Assembly: GCA_947683425.1 (NCBI GenBank) | Contig: CANTUQ010000073.1 | Location: 17,942,001 to 18,006,000 of the forward strand | DNA length: 64,000 nucleotides | Source: Excoecaria cochinchinensis | Taxonomy: Eukaryota > Streptophyta > Magnoliopsida > Malpighiales > Euphorbiaceae | Reading direction: 5' to 3' | Shown here: positions 1-10,701 of the stretch, piece by piece | Position numbering within the stretch: position 1 is the stretch's first letter | Layout of the letters: each line of letters opens with the position of its first letter | Translations under genes and position numbers: made by a program | The notes under the pieces: generated by a model | Told to the model about the DNA's origin: nothing | The model's database searches: none | The model's input: the letters and a program-made list of their open reading frames with translations, nothing else

Positions 1-1827
1 CAGACATTTCTAGAGGCTACCCGCCAGGTCTTGGCCACTCTCCGTTACACAGGCTTTCAGAGCGCAGATACTGACCCGGGGGTGATACAGTTTTGGTTTG
101 ATGGCGACCATGTCAGCATCACCAGGCAGAGGTTTGCTCAGGCTATGGGGCTTCCTTCGGGGGAGGAGGTTGAGATCCCGCGGCGAGCGGTAAGACGCGC
201 CCATTGGGCGGCTATAGCTATACCAGGAGTGCTGTATGATCACGATACAGCGAAGAGCACCGTACTGGTGTCTCAGGCACTCCGGTATCTGCACAGAGTG
301 CTTTCCAGCTCGTACCTCGGTCGAGCTGGTAATCCAGGGTCGCTTAACGCGGCCGAGATCTGGAGCCTCTGGGCTATGGTGGCAGGCCAGCGTCTCAACA
401 TTAGCCACGAGATCTTGGCCAACCTGGCCAGAGAGGGCAGAGGGTCGACACCGGTGGTGATGGTAGGAGGGGTCATCACCCGATTACTGTTGGGATTGGG
501 GTTTACACCCGAGAGACTGAGAGGACCTCTACCGGAGGGGGTCCATGTAGATGCTGCAGCAGCGGTTCAGATGGGGATGATCTCCCCGATTTCTGGCCAG
601 GCAGAGGCCTACAGGGTGTTGACTATCCATGAGACCCGGCGGTTGTTCTCGCTTCCACCCTTGGGGGCAGATCCTGATCACCCAGAGCACCAGGAGGAGC
701 AGCCTCCACAGCCCGAGCCACAGGCCGAGCCACAGCTTCAGCCTCCGCAGGTACAGCCGCAGCCTCCACAGACTGAGCCTCAGCCGGAGCACCAGCCTCC
801 TCCACCTCCTCAGTCCCAGGCAGTGCCTCCGCCACAGCACCAGGAGCCTCCTAGGACCCCCATGGATTTTGATTTTGAGGTCACGATGGACGAGCTCTTC
901 GGCTCTTCACCGGCATCTAGGGCCCCGACTCCGGCCCCGTCACCGGGTACCAGGGTACAGAGGCCTGCCCGCGAGCCCTTCGAGAGATACCATCCGTACT
1001 CCCGAGGCGATCCTGGGGCATCCACTTCTTCGGCACCACCACCAGAGCCAGCGCCACATCAGCCAGTTCAGCCGGATTATTCCCAGCTCCTCTCCTCCAT
1101 GTTTACGGCTTTTGAGCGGCGACAGGATGAGAGGGATAGGGCCATTCATGAGAGGTTGGATCGCCAGCAGACTGCTATCCAGGAGCAGTCTCAGGCAGTG
1201 GAGCGCCTATCCCGAGAGCAGGCAGGCTACATGGAGCATGCAGCGAGGGAGCAGACTCGGGCCATGGATGCCCTTAGAGATGAGCAGATTCGAGTTCTGG
1301 AGGCCTTCAGGGGAGAGCAGATGAGGCTAGTTGAGCAGATTGCTCAGGGGCAGAGAGAGTTGAGGCAGCAGCTCGCTCATGATGTGGGGACGTCGCAGGA
1401 CCAGGCGTCTCAGAGGGTTGACATGACCCTTCAGATGATTGACGAGTCACTGGACTCTCTGAGATCCCGCGTCCAGGCGATAGAGGGGATTCTCCCTCCT
1501 CTTTCCCAGACCATGAGAGAGTTCAGGGAGCAGACGGAGCAGAGCTTAGAGCGTAGGAGAGCGGCCGCCGTTGAACAGACCACTCAGCTGAGCCAAGCCT
1601 TCAAGAAGTTGGGGGACAAGATCTCTGAGACCTTAGGGTTTCTGGGCACTTGTACCCAGCCCTTCTTAGACGGCTATGCTCAGGTACAGTTCAGGCGAGC
1701 CCATGATCACGAGGCAGGACCCTCTACAGCTCTGTCACCACCTCAGGCCCGTCCACCTCCGCCAGGGACCGTGCACATATCAGATGATGAGGATCCCGAT
1801 GAGCCTTCAGACTACACACCTCTCTGA
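1..1827 (+). CDS. extra ORF of a TAT retrotransposon (plant-transposon-protein-like), 5' partial
   Basis: The frame is open from base 1 to the TGA at 1825-1827, about 608 codons with no stop. No start is visible; the related copy at 47877-49909 suggests that about 84 N-terminal codons lie upstream. Residues 1-215 form a compact domain shared with that copy (motifs GFQ, VIQFW.DG, QRF..AMGLP, YDHD.AKSTVL, VGGVITRLLL, IHETRR). A Pro/Gln-rich linker follows (about 225-290), then the short motif VTMDELF, a long heptad-like coiled coil (about 355-560) and an acidic tail ending near EPSDY. The first domain resembles what databases call putative plant transposon protein; no catalytic motif is visible. 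It lies downstream of pol, just before the 3' tandem repeat and LTR. Function is unknown; a structural or nucleic-acid-binding role is only a guess. It is the best-preserved reading frame in the window. Confidence 0.75.
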   Translation, partial: QTFLEATRQVLATLRYTGFQSADTDPGVIQFWFDGDHVSITRQRFAQAMGLPSGEEVEIPRRAVRRAHWAAIAIPGVLYDHDTAKSTVLVSQALRYLHRVLSSSYLGRAGNPGSLNAAEIWSLWAMVAGQRLNISHEILANLAREGRGSTPVVMVGGVITRLLLGLGFTPERLRGPLPEGVHVDAAAAVQMGMISPISGQAEAYRVLTIHETRRLFSLPPLGADPDHPEHQEEQPPQPEPQAEPQLQPPQVQPQPPQTEPQPEHQPPPPPQSQAVPPPQHQEPPRTPMDFDFEVTMDELFGSSPASRAPTPAPSPGTRVQRPAREPFERYHPYSRGDPGASTSSAPPPEPAPHQPVQPDYSQLLSSMFTAFERRQDERDRAIHERLDRQQTAIQEQSQAVERLSREQAGYMEHAAREQTRAMDALRDEQIRVLEAFRGEQMRLVEQIAQGQRELRQQLAHDVGTSQDQASQRVDMTLQMIDESLDSLRSRVQAIEGILPPLSQTMREFREQTEQSLERRRAAAVEQTTQLSQAFKKLGDKISETLGFLGTCTQPFLDGYAQVQFRRAHDHEAGPSTALSPPQARPPPPGTVHISDDEDPDEPSDYTPL

Positions 1828-2200
1828 GCTTCAGGGAGTTATTTTTGTATCTCTTGTATTTTGTATATGCATTGTACAAAAATGACATTTCTAGTGGAAA
1901 ACTTTTGCTTCATTATTTGCATGTTTTTCTTTTCGATTAATTACTTAAATAACACCACAGGAAGTGTATATTCTCATATTTACTCATGTGTCGATAAAAA
2001 TGACAATAAAAAAAATAACACGAAACAAAGACAAACAACAAAAGAATAATAATCAATAACAGGTCAAAAGATGACCTTTCAAACATGAATTAACAAAATC
2101 TTTTATCTCACAGGTACAAAGGAATACCAACCTAAGCACGAACATCGATTAAGGAGGTCTCCTTCGAAACAAGGAAACCAGCGGAGTTTTCACACTCCAA
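1828..2200 (+). other. non-coding 3' region of TAT-1
   Basis: AT-rich sequence between the extra ORF and the tandem repeat. I see no convincing gene. It probably belongs to the 3' untranslated part of the element RNA. Confidence 0.5.
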
Positions 2201-2536
2201 GATCGAAGCTGCGGTTGAAGAAACACCGCTCTTCATCAGATCGAAGCTGCAGTTGAAGAAACACTGCTCTTCACCCTGAAGCTGCGGTTGAAGAAACACC
2301 GCTCTTCATCAGATCGAAGCTGCAGTTGAAGAAACACTGCTCTTCACCCTGAAGCTGCGGTTGAAGAAACACCGCTCTTCACCAGATCGAAGCTGCAGTT
2401 GAAGAAACACTGCTCTTCACCCTGAAGCTGCGGTTGAAGAAACACCGCTCTTCATCAGATCGAAGCTGCAGTTGAAGAAACACTGCTCTTCACCCCGGAG
2501 CTGCGGTTGAGGAAACGCCGCTCTTCACCAGATCGA
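2201..2536 (+). repeat. tandem repeat, 73-bp higher-order unit of two half-units
   Basis: Two related half-units alternate: one has GAAGCTGCGG and CACCGCTCTTCA, the other GAAGCTGCAG and CACTGCTCTTCA. About nine half-units are present. The GAAG...CTTC ends of each half-unit can pair. The position between the extra ORF and the polypurine tract matches that of an unrelated tandem repeat in TAT-A at about 46770-47535. Confidence 0.85.
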
Positions 2537-2696
2537 GATTGAAGCCAAGGCTTGCTGCATCTCACCAAGCCCTACGGATCGAGATGAGGTCTAACCGGCA
2601 AAAAGGCATGGAAGGTGAAAAGCCGCCGAAGGTACGCTTTCTTTCCAACCTTTCTCTGAGTTTTGGCTTATCTAGGCACTTGTGCGCTAGTTTCCC

Positions 2697-2712
2697 CAAA
2701 ACTGGGGGCAAC
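2697..2712 (+). other. polypurine tract of TAT-1
   Basis: The purine-rich stretch AAAACTGGGGGCAAC lies directly before the TG that opens the 3' LTR. The same GGGGGCAAC precedes the TAT-A 3' LTR on the opposite strand. It would prime plus-strand DNA synthesis. Confidence 0.75.
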
Positions 2713-2902
2713 TGTAAGCACCGTGTCCTGGAGCGGTCCGGATCGGAGGTTACCGTATGATGAAATCAATGTTCAAGGCCTGTACAGGAGGCTGAAGTTG
2801 GAGGTTTTAGTCCCACGTTCCATGAGAAATGAGGTTTTTCTACACTTCAGGGGCAGAGGGGGAGAAAACGGGAGTTTTCTGAGTAAAAAAGTTTTTTTGT
2901 CC

Positions 2903-3137
2903 TCCGCAGACGGCCAGCCCGTCTGTGGAGATAGCCCGTCGCTCCGAGTCACCGACGGCTCAGGGTTTTTTCCGACGCCCGTCGGAAAGTCACCGCCCCT
3001 GTCAGGAGCCGCCTGGTTTCCCGGAGCACGCAACCGTTCCGACGCCCGTCGGTGGATGTGGCAGGGCCGTCGGAAGTGTCCTTGTGTCAGTAGGATTCTT
3101 CCGACGCCCGCCCCTACGCACCGACGCCCGTCGGTCG
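2903..3137 (+). repeat. GC-rich hairpin array upstream of the LTR TATA box
   Basis: Repeated short inverted repeats built on CCGAC-GCCC-GTCGG, with variants such as CAGACGG...CCGTCTG, in otherwise AT-rich LTR. The array stops a few bases before the TATA box, so it occupies the expected enhancer position of U3. Confidence 0.75.
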
Positions 3138-3145
3138 TGTCTGGC

Positions 3146-3152
3146 TATATAA
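3146..3152 (+). promoter_or_regulatory. TATA box of the TAT-1 LTR
   Basis: TATATAA in the context GGCTATATAAGG, about 430 bp into the LTR and directly after the hairpin array. It is the likely core promoter of U3; no start site was measured. Confidence 0.6.
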
Positions 3153-3660
3153 GGTCCGGATTTTCACTTCAAAAGGGTTGGAAAATTTTTCAGAAGGGGA
3201 AACTCTGCCAAAATTCGAGCACGTTTTCTCTCTCTTCCAAAAACACACATTTTCCAAAGAACTTTACTTAATCAAGGATCAAATCGATCAAAGGAACTAA
3301 AAGCTAATTAGTTTTCTTTAGATTTGGGCTCCTAAATCGACTTTCTGAAGGATCGGAGGTGAAATAGCTTATTTTCTCTCTCTAATCTTTCATTCTCTTA
3401 CTTTCTCGTGGAACGCGCGGGGATCTAACCACATCAAAATTCTACCCAAGGCAACTATCTGAGGGTAAATATTCCGGATTCTCTCTCCATTTTCATCTCA
3501 TATTTAATTATTTATCATTTATTTATTTATCCCGTGAAAATTTTGAATACGTGTTATTACTTTTCTTCATTTTGACTCCCTCATCTCCTTCTTGGATAAA
3601 ACTTGTTTTTTTTTATCTCGAAAGGCCCTTTCCTCCTTTCTGTTTTCCGGAGACAGAGGT

Positions 3661-3790
3661 GACCGACGGGTCATCTTTATGACCGACGCCCGTCGGTCAC
3701 CCACCTACAGACGCCCATTCTTGAGTGACAAACGGGCATAGCGACTAACCAAACCGACGCCCGTCGGTCAACCAGGAAAGGCCGTCGGTG
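3661..3790 (+). repeat. second GC-rich hairpin array in the TAT-1 LTR
   Basis: Several CCGACGCCCGTCGG-type units in the part of the LTR downstream of the TATA box, so probably in transcribed R or U5. TAT-A LTRs likewise have one array before and one after the TATA box. Confidence 0.65.
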
Positions 3791-5199
3791 GGTTCTGCCT
3801 CCGTTTTTTTGATCATTTTCCATCTCTATTCAGTCTCTTCGATTTCTTATGTGTTAATTTTATGAATGTTAACATCTCTTAACTTTTTATGAGTGTATAT
3901 TGGTCCTCTTGGATAATTTCGAGCTTGAGCAGTTGCCTACCATGCATGGTGGATTTCGTCCGGTTTAGTTTTCTTAAACCTCTTGATTTATTTCTCTCGC
4001 TCTTTCATTCATTGATTATTTTATGTATAAGAATAAGCAATTTTCATCCCGTCAAATGTAAGAATAGATTAACGATTTGTACTTAGATAAAATTGAGTTT
4101 TGTATAAAATGCAAAAAGGGTCCAACGCCCTATTTTCATCCAATAAAAATCATCACATATTAAATATCCCATTTTTAATGATAACACATGCGGGGACCAA
4201 AGTCCCTAAAATAAATGAATAACCCGATTTATGCATGATTCGCACATTTATGAAAGGGAGTTGTATTCCGCTCCTTGTATTATTGTAATTTATCGCTTTG
4301 ATATTTATTCTGCTCATTTACTGCTTTCCGAATGTGAATAAATGCGCCTTTTAATCAACTGCATAGTGTGGAGAGAGAGCGAATTAATGATATTAAAATT
4401 TGATCATAAACTAATTGAGGTAGAAATAGATGAGAAATCCCGGACCCAGCTCTGGTCTTTGGGCTCGAGAGGTTAGAGGTTATCCTCCAAAATACTTCTT
4501 GGGTCACGAGACTTTAGCGCTAATCCTAGGCCTCATGGCCCAACATGGATAAAATGCGCAAGTCTTAGGCTCTCCGAGGCGAGAGTAACTTTCCCAATGT
4601 TCTATTGGGTGGTGACTCCATGATACCTCCTTGTTGCCCAACATAGACGCACTTGCGATTTATTGCAAGATGCCAACGGACCCGCAAATGCCCCGATCGC
4701 CCACGTGCGGGCGGTCCGAAAGGGCGGCGCATCGGGATCCGGCGCGCGTCACAAGGTGAAATTCTATAAACTGTACTTTGATCTTAAGGAACTACGGGGT
4801 TCTGATTCCCAACTCCTTGGGATACGTAGGAAGCTTGGGATATTCTTCCAAGTCCGAACCAAAGCACTAAACTTATTCAGACAAAAAGGGTAGTGTTTGT
4901 ATAGCTTAAAATTTGCATGTGATATTAAGATGGAATTAAATGAATGTTTAAGTGTGTCTTAACTTAAGTTGAACGGATATTTCATATATGAAATATCGAA
5001 TGGTTTTTTATGATTGGCTAAGTAATAATTAATCCTTAATAAATTGAATAGTATGAGTTCCTTGTGTTGGAATTCTTGAGGTTAACGCATGTGATTGAAG
5101 AAGTAATGTTTATAAAATTATTTATGAACAATATATGAATAAATATGTTTTATGTAAAGTTCATGTAATTAAAAATAACAAGAGTGGGATACTTGATTC

Positions 5200-5305
5200 T
5201 ATCGCGAGCGCGACAGATGCCATTTAGTTTTCTGTCACGAGCGCGACAGAGGCCATTTAGTTTTCTGTCGCGATCGCGACTAAGGTCGCGAGCGCGACTC
5301 TCCCC
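5200..5305 (+). repeat. TCGCGAGCGCGA array in chromovirus-3 LTR
   Basis: Four units of the type TCGCGAGCGCGACAG spaced by the near-identical filler ATGCCATTTAGTTTTCTGTC. The inverted-repeat form is CTGTCGCGCTCGCGACAG. Confidence 0.75.
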
Positions 5306-5642
5306 TATGTTATAAATGCATATTGTTGAGCTTTTGAACATGAGTTTGGACTTGTGATTTACATATGACATAGTGTATAAATTAAGATATGTTATACCAT
5401 GCAAGTTATCGTTGAATTAAATTGTTGAGCATGCATTAAAGTTAAAATGGGATTGTCATTAAAGGTTATGGATTAATATATTTTATATGAACCATTGCTT
5501 TAATTTATGAATAAACTGTGCATAGGATTATAATGCTATTATAATAAGAGTATGTGCTTCTGGAAAGGATATTAAAGTATAGCGTGAATACTATTAAAGG
5601 AAACAAGTATGTGTTAGCCTGCCTTAGTCCAGTCATGGATAG

Positions 5643-5656
5643 TTAGGCATGCCTAA
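5643..5656. repeat. LTR palindrome TTAGGCATGCCTAA
   Basis: Perfect 14-bp palindrome. Equivalent sites lie at the same relative place in the other chromovirus LTRs: 25161, 26908, 31203, 36297, 38224 and 39953, some with one or two changes. Confidence 0.7.
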
Positions 5657-6171
5657 TAGAGTTAGTGTTGCTATAGCTAGTGTATGATTTGAACCCCGAT
5701 CAGGTCCCCCGACTGGATCTTCGTGATCCCTGTGTACTGAAAAGATAGTGTTAATACCTTCGGGTATCTACGTGTTACTCGTTATCCACCCCTTTGACTT
5801 AGCAGGCATTAAATGAACAAGAATATGTAAATCAAACAGTAAATTATGAAGAGACGAATCTATGTGAAGATTTGTATAAAAGTGTGCATTTTATTATTAT
5901 AATCTAAATGCCTTGATTGATTGAATAAAATTACCTGATAATGCAACTGTTAGGCAAGATGTGTTAAATGAATTGTGGAAACCGAAAGGAAAGTGAATAA
6001 GAGTACAAGTGACATGTACAAGATGTGAAAAAGGTGTGTATGTGTATAATTGATTTGTTAACATGGATATGCGAAGTAAGTGACTATTTTGACAATCTCC
6101 TTGAAAATATCTAATTTGTCATTCTTGAGATGATTATATTTTCTATATTATGCTTTTCTTTAAACTTAATT

Positions 6172-6232
6172 GACAGCCAGTATTAGTGGTTGTCCCTATT
6201 TATATGTGTTTCCCACTAAGCTTTATGCTTAG
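6172..6232 (+). promoter_or_regulatory. two-hairpin module of the chromovirus LTR
   Basis: Hairpin 1 has arms GACAGCCA and TGGTTGTC (6172-6194). Hairpin 2 is CTAAGCTTTATGCTTAG (6216-6232). Both have counterparts in every other chromovirus LTR here, but arm 1 has a different sequence that still pairs. Confidence 0.55.
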
Positions 6233-6649
6233 CACGGATTTTCTTTTAATCTGTGTAGGCGCTATTCCTCGGATAGTTCGAGAGTCTTTTCGCAACAGTC
6301 CAGGCCAATACAAGCTTAAGAAGAGATATTAGAATAGGATTTATATAGTCTTCAGAATGTACGCAAGTTTTGTAATTTTAAACTATGAGTTTGTAAAAGT
6401 GATATTGGTTTTGTAAATGATCTATCTATAGTGAATTCTGAAGAAGTTTATTTTATAATGTGAATGTGTAATGAATTTATAGTTAACTATAACATGTTTT
6501 TTTTGAAAATGAAAGAAATTTTATAACTCATATTTTAGCTTAAAGGTTTATAAGTTTTCATGTTTGTTCGGTAATGCCCTTGACCGTCGTCGTGAACCAC
6601 TGGTTCACGGTATGGTTTACTATGTACGGGTAAGGGGTGTTACAGTAGG

Positions 6650-7255
6650 ACCTGTCAAACTTAAACAGAAGTATTCTACCTTCTGCCTCCTTGTTAGTGT
6701 GGTACTTTTCATTATCAAAGAGTACTGCTTGATGTGTGCGGTGGGGTCCGATGTGCCATCAAATTTCAGGACATCAGGCATCTTAAAGTTCAAGGGGATT
6801 AGATCTTCTCCATCTAGCTCTTTGCCTTCGGGGTTCATTCCTCGACCCTTTGTTAACATCTTAGCCATTGCCTAAAACTTTTCTTCCATCTTCTTCCAGA
6901 TGGTATCTTCTGTCTGGGGTGCTTTCCTTCTAACTGACAGGGGTTCTCCATATTCATCCCCTTCTAGGTCCTCTTCCATTCTATGGGCTACTCCTCTCTT
7001 TTGCCCTCCTGACGTGGCAGCTCCTAGGTCTACTGGTGGTGGACGTACATCCTCCGGCTGATCCACTCTGGCCTCCTCCTGTTCATTTTATCTCATGGGA
7101 GGAGGCGCCAGGTTCTGTGTTGCAGCTGATTGAGCCATTGCGACCACCATGGCCATCATCCGGTTCTCGAATTTTTCTAACCTTCAACCCACTTCTTCAG
7201 CTATCAAGGCCCTGGTAGCATCTGCCTCCCTCGATGAATCGACTATTTCTAGAGA
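6650..7255 (-). pseudogene. gag: gag N-terminal fragment of TAT-3
   Basis: Translated on the minus strand it parallels the TAT-A gag at 58543-59259. The shared pieces are a RALI.EEVG start region, PPPVDL.A.TSG, then NFKMPDV, DGT.DP.AHIKQYSL and KVEYFCLSLTG. The gene ends abruptly after LSLTGP, where the chromovirus-3 LTR starts. In-frame stops occur before the K-A-MAKML region and upstream. It is a dead fragment of the capsid-like protein; the lack of downstream parts is due to the insertion. Confidence 0.8.
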
Positions 7256-8281
7256 TTCTCTGAATGCCTATTGATTGCACTTGACTTGATTGTGGTTGCT
7301 CAATCAAAACCCTCTGATGATGCGACTGTCAGAACCCCTAACCAGCTAGGAAAGTGGTCTTTGATGGCTGAAAATTTAAAGAGTTAGAATGATGCATGAA
7401 TAATACGCAATGCATGGTCGTGTTTTGCAACAAAAATGGTATACAACGGCTAAAAGAGATTACAATGATACATGTGAGACATGTGAAAAATTATACACAA
7501 GACAATATGTACATGTAATAATTTTATGCAAAGAAAAGGATGTATACATGTAGAAGAAATACAGAAATTTATTTGTGCATGACTGACATGAATGTGCAAT
7601 GCATCATTCACTTCCAACCTTATTGCCCCCACACACGAGGTCGTGCGGTCTCTGTCCTAGGTGGGCTTGATCCATGGGTTAACAGGGAACCCTATGGATG
7701 CGCATGGTGCACGGTAAAAAACCGGTAGCATAACCTCTCTTAGCTAATGTGCATACGCATGGGTTTTGACCATCATGTATTTAGGCAGCCCGAATAAGTT
7801 GACATGGGCCTATCGGGGCATGAAATCCTTTGATTAGGTTACCAATCAGATTATTTGGGTTTGTCCAATACAAAATGATCCATATAGCAAGCAAGGTATT
7901 ACGGTTCATACCACCTAGGGGAAGAATCTATTACCATTACATGAGCTTTAGTCAAAGGTGGTGTTGCTTTAGGGCTACCCAAGCATGGTCCCTGCCAACG
8001 GGTCTAGCTCATCACGAGCGTAACGACCGATTGGGTCACCATTTAATATACCATGATGGTACGAGACTTGGGCTGGTGATTATCCTTAACACTTCCCTAC
8101 ATTGAGTGAACGTAGGGTCGTGCTTCGAGAACACACCGGGGCTAAAAAGAGGGACCAAACTAGCGTAGATCTAAGGCTCTAATGAGATACAATGCAGTTT
8201 TTAAAGAAGGTGAAATTTTCAAGCTAAAACTCAATTATAATTTTTTAATCAAGGTACTTTCGAATCGAAGTCTCGAGTATA
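7256..8281 (-). other. 5' leader of TAT-3
   Basis: Non-coding stretch between the primer-binding site and gag. It aligns by eye with the TAT-A leader (59260-60102), for example around the motifs GGTTTGTCCAATAC, CATTACATGAGCTTTAGTC and GATTATCCTTAACACTTC. Such conservation without coding potential suggests packaging or translation signals, which is an inference. Confidence 0.65.
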
Positions 8282-8299
8282 TCCCCAGTGGAGTCACCA
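8282..8299 (-). other. primer-binding site, tRNA-Arg type
   Basis: On the minus strand TGGTGACTCCACTGGGGA follows the 5' LTR after one spacer base. It differs at two positions from the complement of the plant tRNA-Arg(ACG) 3' end, and both changes are CpG-type transitions. Tat/Ogre elements are known to use tRNA-Arg. Confidence 0.7.
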
Positions 8300-10527
8300 C
8301 TGTGACACGTACCGAACCCCGTGGCCTCCCGAAAGCCCGCTTTAGGGCGATCAAGAAAGGTTTATAAAACTTGTAAGGTATTTACAAGTGCGTCTATTTT
8401 GGGCAGCAATGAGGTTTTCTAGAGTCGCCACCCAATAGAACATTGGGAAGGGTCGTCTAGCCTGAGCGAGCCTAAGACGGCGCATACATATCCATCTTGG
8501 GCAAGCCAGAGAGATCTTGGAGGCCTCATCCTCTACCCCCTGGAGCCTAAGATTGTAAATTTAAGTCTTTTGGTGAGACTCAAGAGGTGTCTTGGAAGTC
8601 CTATACCTCTCGCCTCATTGAGCCCCAAAGACCAGAGTGAGTTCGGGACTTCTCATTTATTTGTACCTTTATCAATATTATAATTAAGTTTTAAATTTAT
8701 TATTTCATCAACTTTCCACACGATGCATTTAATTAAGGCGCAATCATTCATGTCAAGAGCAATAAATAAAGCATTATTAAAATAAACATCCTCAAAATAA
8801 ATTACAATAAAACTAGGGGCGGAATACAACCCTATTGTAAATAAAATACAAATCATGTATAAATCGGGGTATTCATTAATGATGAGAACATTGGGTCTCG
8901 CATGCATATTTATTATAAAACTCTTTTGATGTGATGATTTTATTTTGGATAGAGAAAATTGAGACATTGGTCCCATTTTTATTTAGGAAAAATTCCAAAT
9001 TAATTAATAAAAAAATGGTTTAGTGACTTTCTTTCTAGCGGGCCTAAATAAATAATTTTATAAGAAAATTACATGGCAAAATAAATGGAAAAGCCAAATA
9101 AATAAAATATTGTAAATGAAATAAATAAATACTTGATCCCAAACGAGCCTTCTGAATCTTCTCGTGTGCTCGCAAAAATGCCCAAGAAGGAAAATGAGAT
9201 GTGAAATGAAAATAAAATACAAATAGAATAATGTTAGTAATTGAATCAATTAAAATCAATTAAATATAAAATAAATGATAAAATAAAATAAAATGAGATA
9301 AAACGAAATGATATCAAAATAACAAATGAATTAACATGTTTACAACTTAAAATAAATGAGAAAAATGTGTTAGGAACAACAAATGGATTAAAAGATATAA
9401 TTGGAATAAAATACAACATGTTAATTAATGTGTAAAAATATGAACATGATAATAGTGAAAATAAATAAGTGAACTAAATATTAATTATATGATAATGACA
9501 ATAGAAAAGAATAAAAAATGATTAAATAAATGACATGATTAATTAAATATGTTCACAAATGATATAAACCATTTACATGGCAAAAAGATCAATCAAAATG
9601 AATTAATTTAATTACATGTTAAAAATAATGATGAATTAAAGTGAAATAAATTAATTACATGTTAGGAATTAAAAGAAATCAATATTCACATGAATAAAAT
9701 AAATGAATGAGAATAATAATAAAAATATACATGTTAATAAATTAAATATAAACAAAATAAATAAATAAATAACTGAAAATAATAAAAATGAACATGAATA
9801 AATTAAATATGAACAAAAAAAAGAATAAGAAGAACAAGCCCGTAATGTTTACCCTCAGAGTTTCAGATTCGATGAAGGTAAAAAGATGATTGATTTCCTT
9901 ATTATTGATTTGCAAGATTAGAATTGAATAATAAAAATTTTGGAATTTTATTCCAAGAAAAAAATAGGCTTAAAAAAATGAAGAAAGAAAGTCAACAATT
10001 CTTTAAAAACAAAGAATTAATTTCTTTGCCAAAAGAATGATTTTTATTGATCAAAAGAATGAAAATAATGTCAAGAACAAACAATTATTTTGTTTGTTCC
10101 AAAGAAAAAAAAAATATTTATGAGAAAAAATTGTGTTTAGAAAATCAAATGAAAAAAATCGATTTTAGGAACAAACAATTATTTGTTTTGCCCCAAAATC
10201 CATTGTTCATCAAAAAAACGATTCAAAATAATAAAAAACCTTGAAAAAGTTTAATTGAAAACAAATAACAAATTAAAAAATGAATTTTAAGAGCAAACAA
10301 TTATTATGTTTGCCTCAAAATTCAATTGCATCAATAAATCTTCTAAAAAGTGTTTAGAAGAAATTCTATTGGAAAAAAAGAACTAAAAAGATGAACTCAA
10401 TTTTTTAGTTGGGGTAAAATCTGGAATTTTTCTTAGAGAAATTAAGAGGAAGAAGAGAAAAAGATGAAGAGAAAAAACCCTAGAAAAATCCCCAAAAGAA
10501 TCCCCCTTTTAGGTTTTCATCTCATTC

Positions 10528-10535
10528 TTTTTATA
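10528..10535 (-). promoter_or_regulatory. TATA box candidate of TAT-3 LTR
   Basis: TATAAAAA on the minus strand, about 170 bp downstream of the GC-rich island in the direction of transcription. This is the same arrangement as in the TAT-1 LTR. Confidence 0.45.
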
Positions 10536-10701
10536 TGAAGCAAATAGAAAAAATAAAATAATTAAAGGGATAAAATTTAATTAAATCAGATATTACCTAT
10601 TTTAATTTTTAAAAATGGAAAAAATCCCTTAAAACCTTGAAAAAAGGGATAAAAAACTGATTTTTAGGTCCAAAAATCGAATAAAAGGGGTATCAGACCC
10701 T

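Larger units (their letters stand above)
1..4753 (+). mobile_element. TAT-lineage Ty3/gypsy element TAT-1, 3' part
   Basis: This is the 3' end of a retrotransposon that starts left of the window. In order it holds an extra ORF, a tandem repeat, a polypurine tract and a 3' LTR. Assignment rests on shared LTR ends, polypurine tract and ORF with the complete element at 44028-62673. The five bases after the LTR are AGGTG, and the partner duplication would lie outside the window. The element is inserted in a chromovirus LTR. Lineage is an inference from TAT-A, because no pol is visible here. Confidence 0.8.
2713..4753 (+). repeat. 3' LTR of TAT-1
   Basis: It begins TGTAAGCACCGTG and ends GGCGCGCGTCACA, matching the ends of the LTRs at 8301, 17979, 44028 and 60122 in either orientation. 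Length is 2041 bp, shorter than its relatives, and the interior differs enough to be a separate subfamily. It contains two GC-rich hairpin arrays and a TATA box. It has no coding content. Confidence 0.85.
4754..6644 (+). repeat. chromovirus-type LTR fragment (chromovirus-3), right part
   Basis: It ends GGGTAAGGGGTGTTACA, the 3' end typical of the chromovirus LTRs in this window. It carries the same ordered motifs: a GCGCGAC array, TTAGGCATGCCTAA, a GATCAGGTCC block and two hairpins. Its left part is cut off by TAT-1. On the right it breaks the gag gene of TAT-3. The first 140 bp (to about 4890) has no match to the other LTRs and may be a different remnant. No internal region of this element is visible. 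Confidence 0.7.

Noticed and set aside
529..1324. Long open frames overlapping the first ORF on both strands
   Set aside because: They are shadows of the Pro/Gln-rich coding sequence, which lacks stops in several frames.
2201..2536. CRISPR-like regular repeat
   Set aside because: The units are directly adjacent without unique spacers, and the context is a plant retrotransposon.
4754..4890. Separate element end (CTACGG...GATACGTAGG block)
   Set aside because: It resembles blocks seen at some plant LTR ends, but no terminus or duplication could be defined.
8282..8299. Possible tRNA gene remnants at the primer-binding sites
   Set aside because: Only 18 bases match the tRNA 3' end, directly beside LTRs, so these are primer-binding sites.
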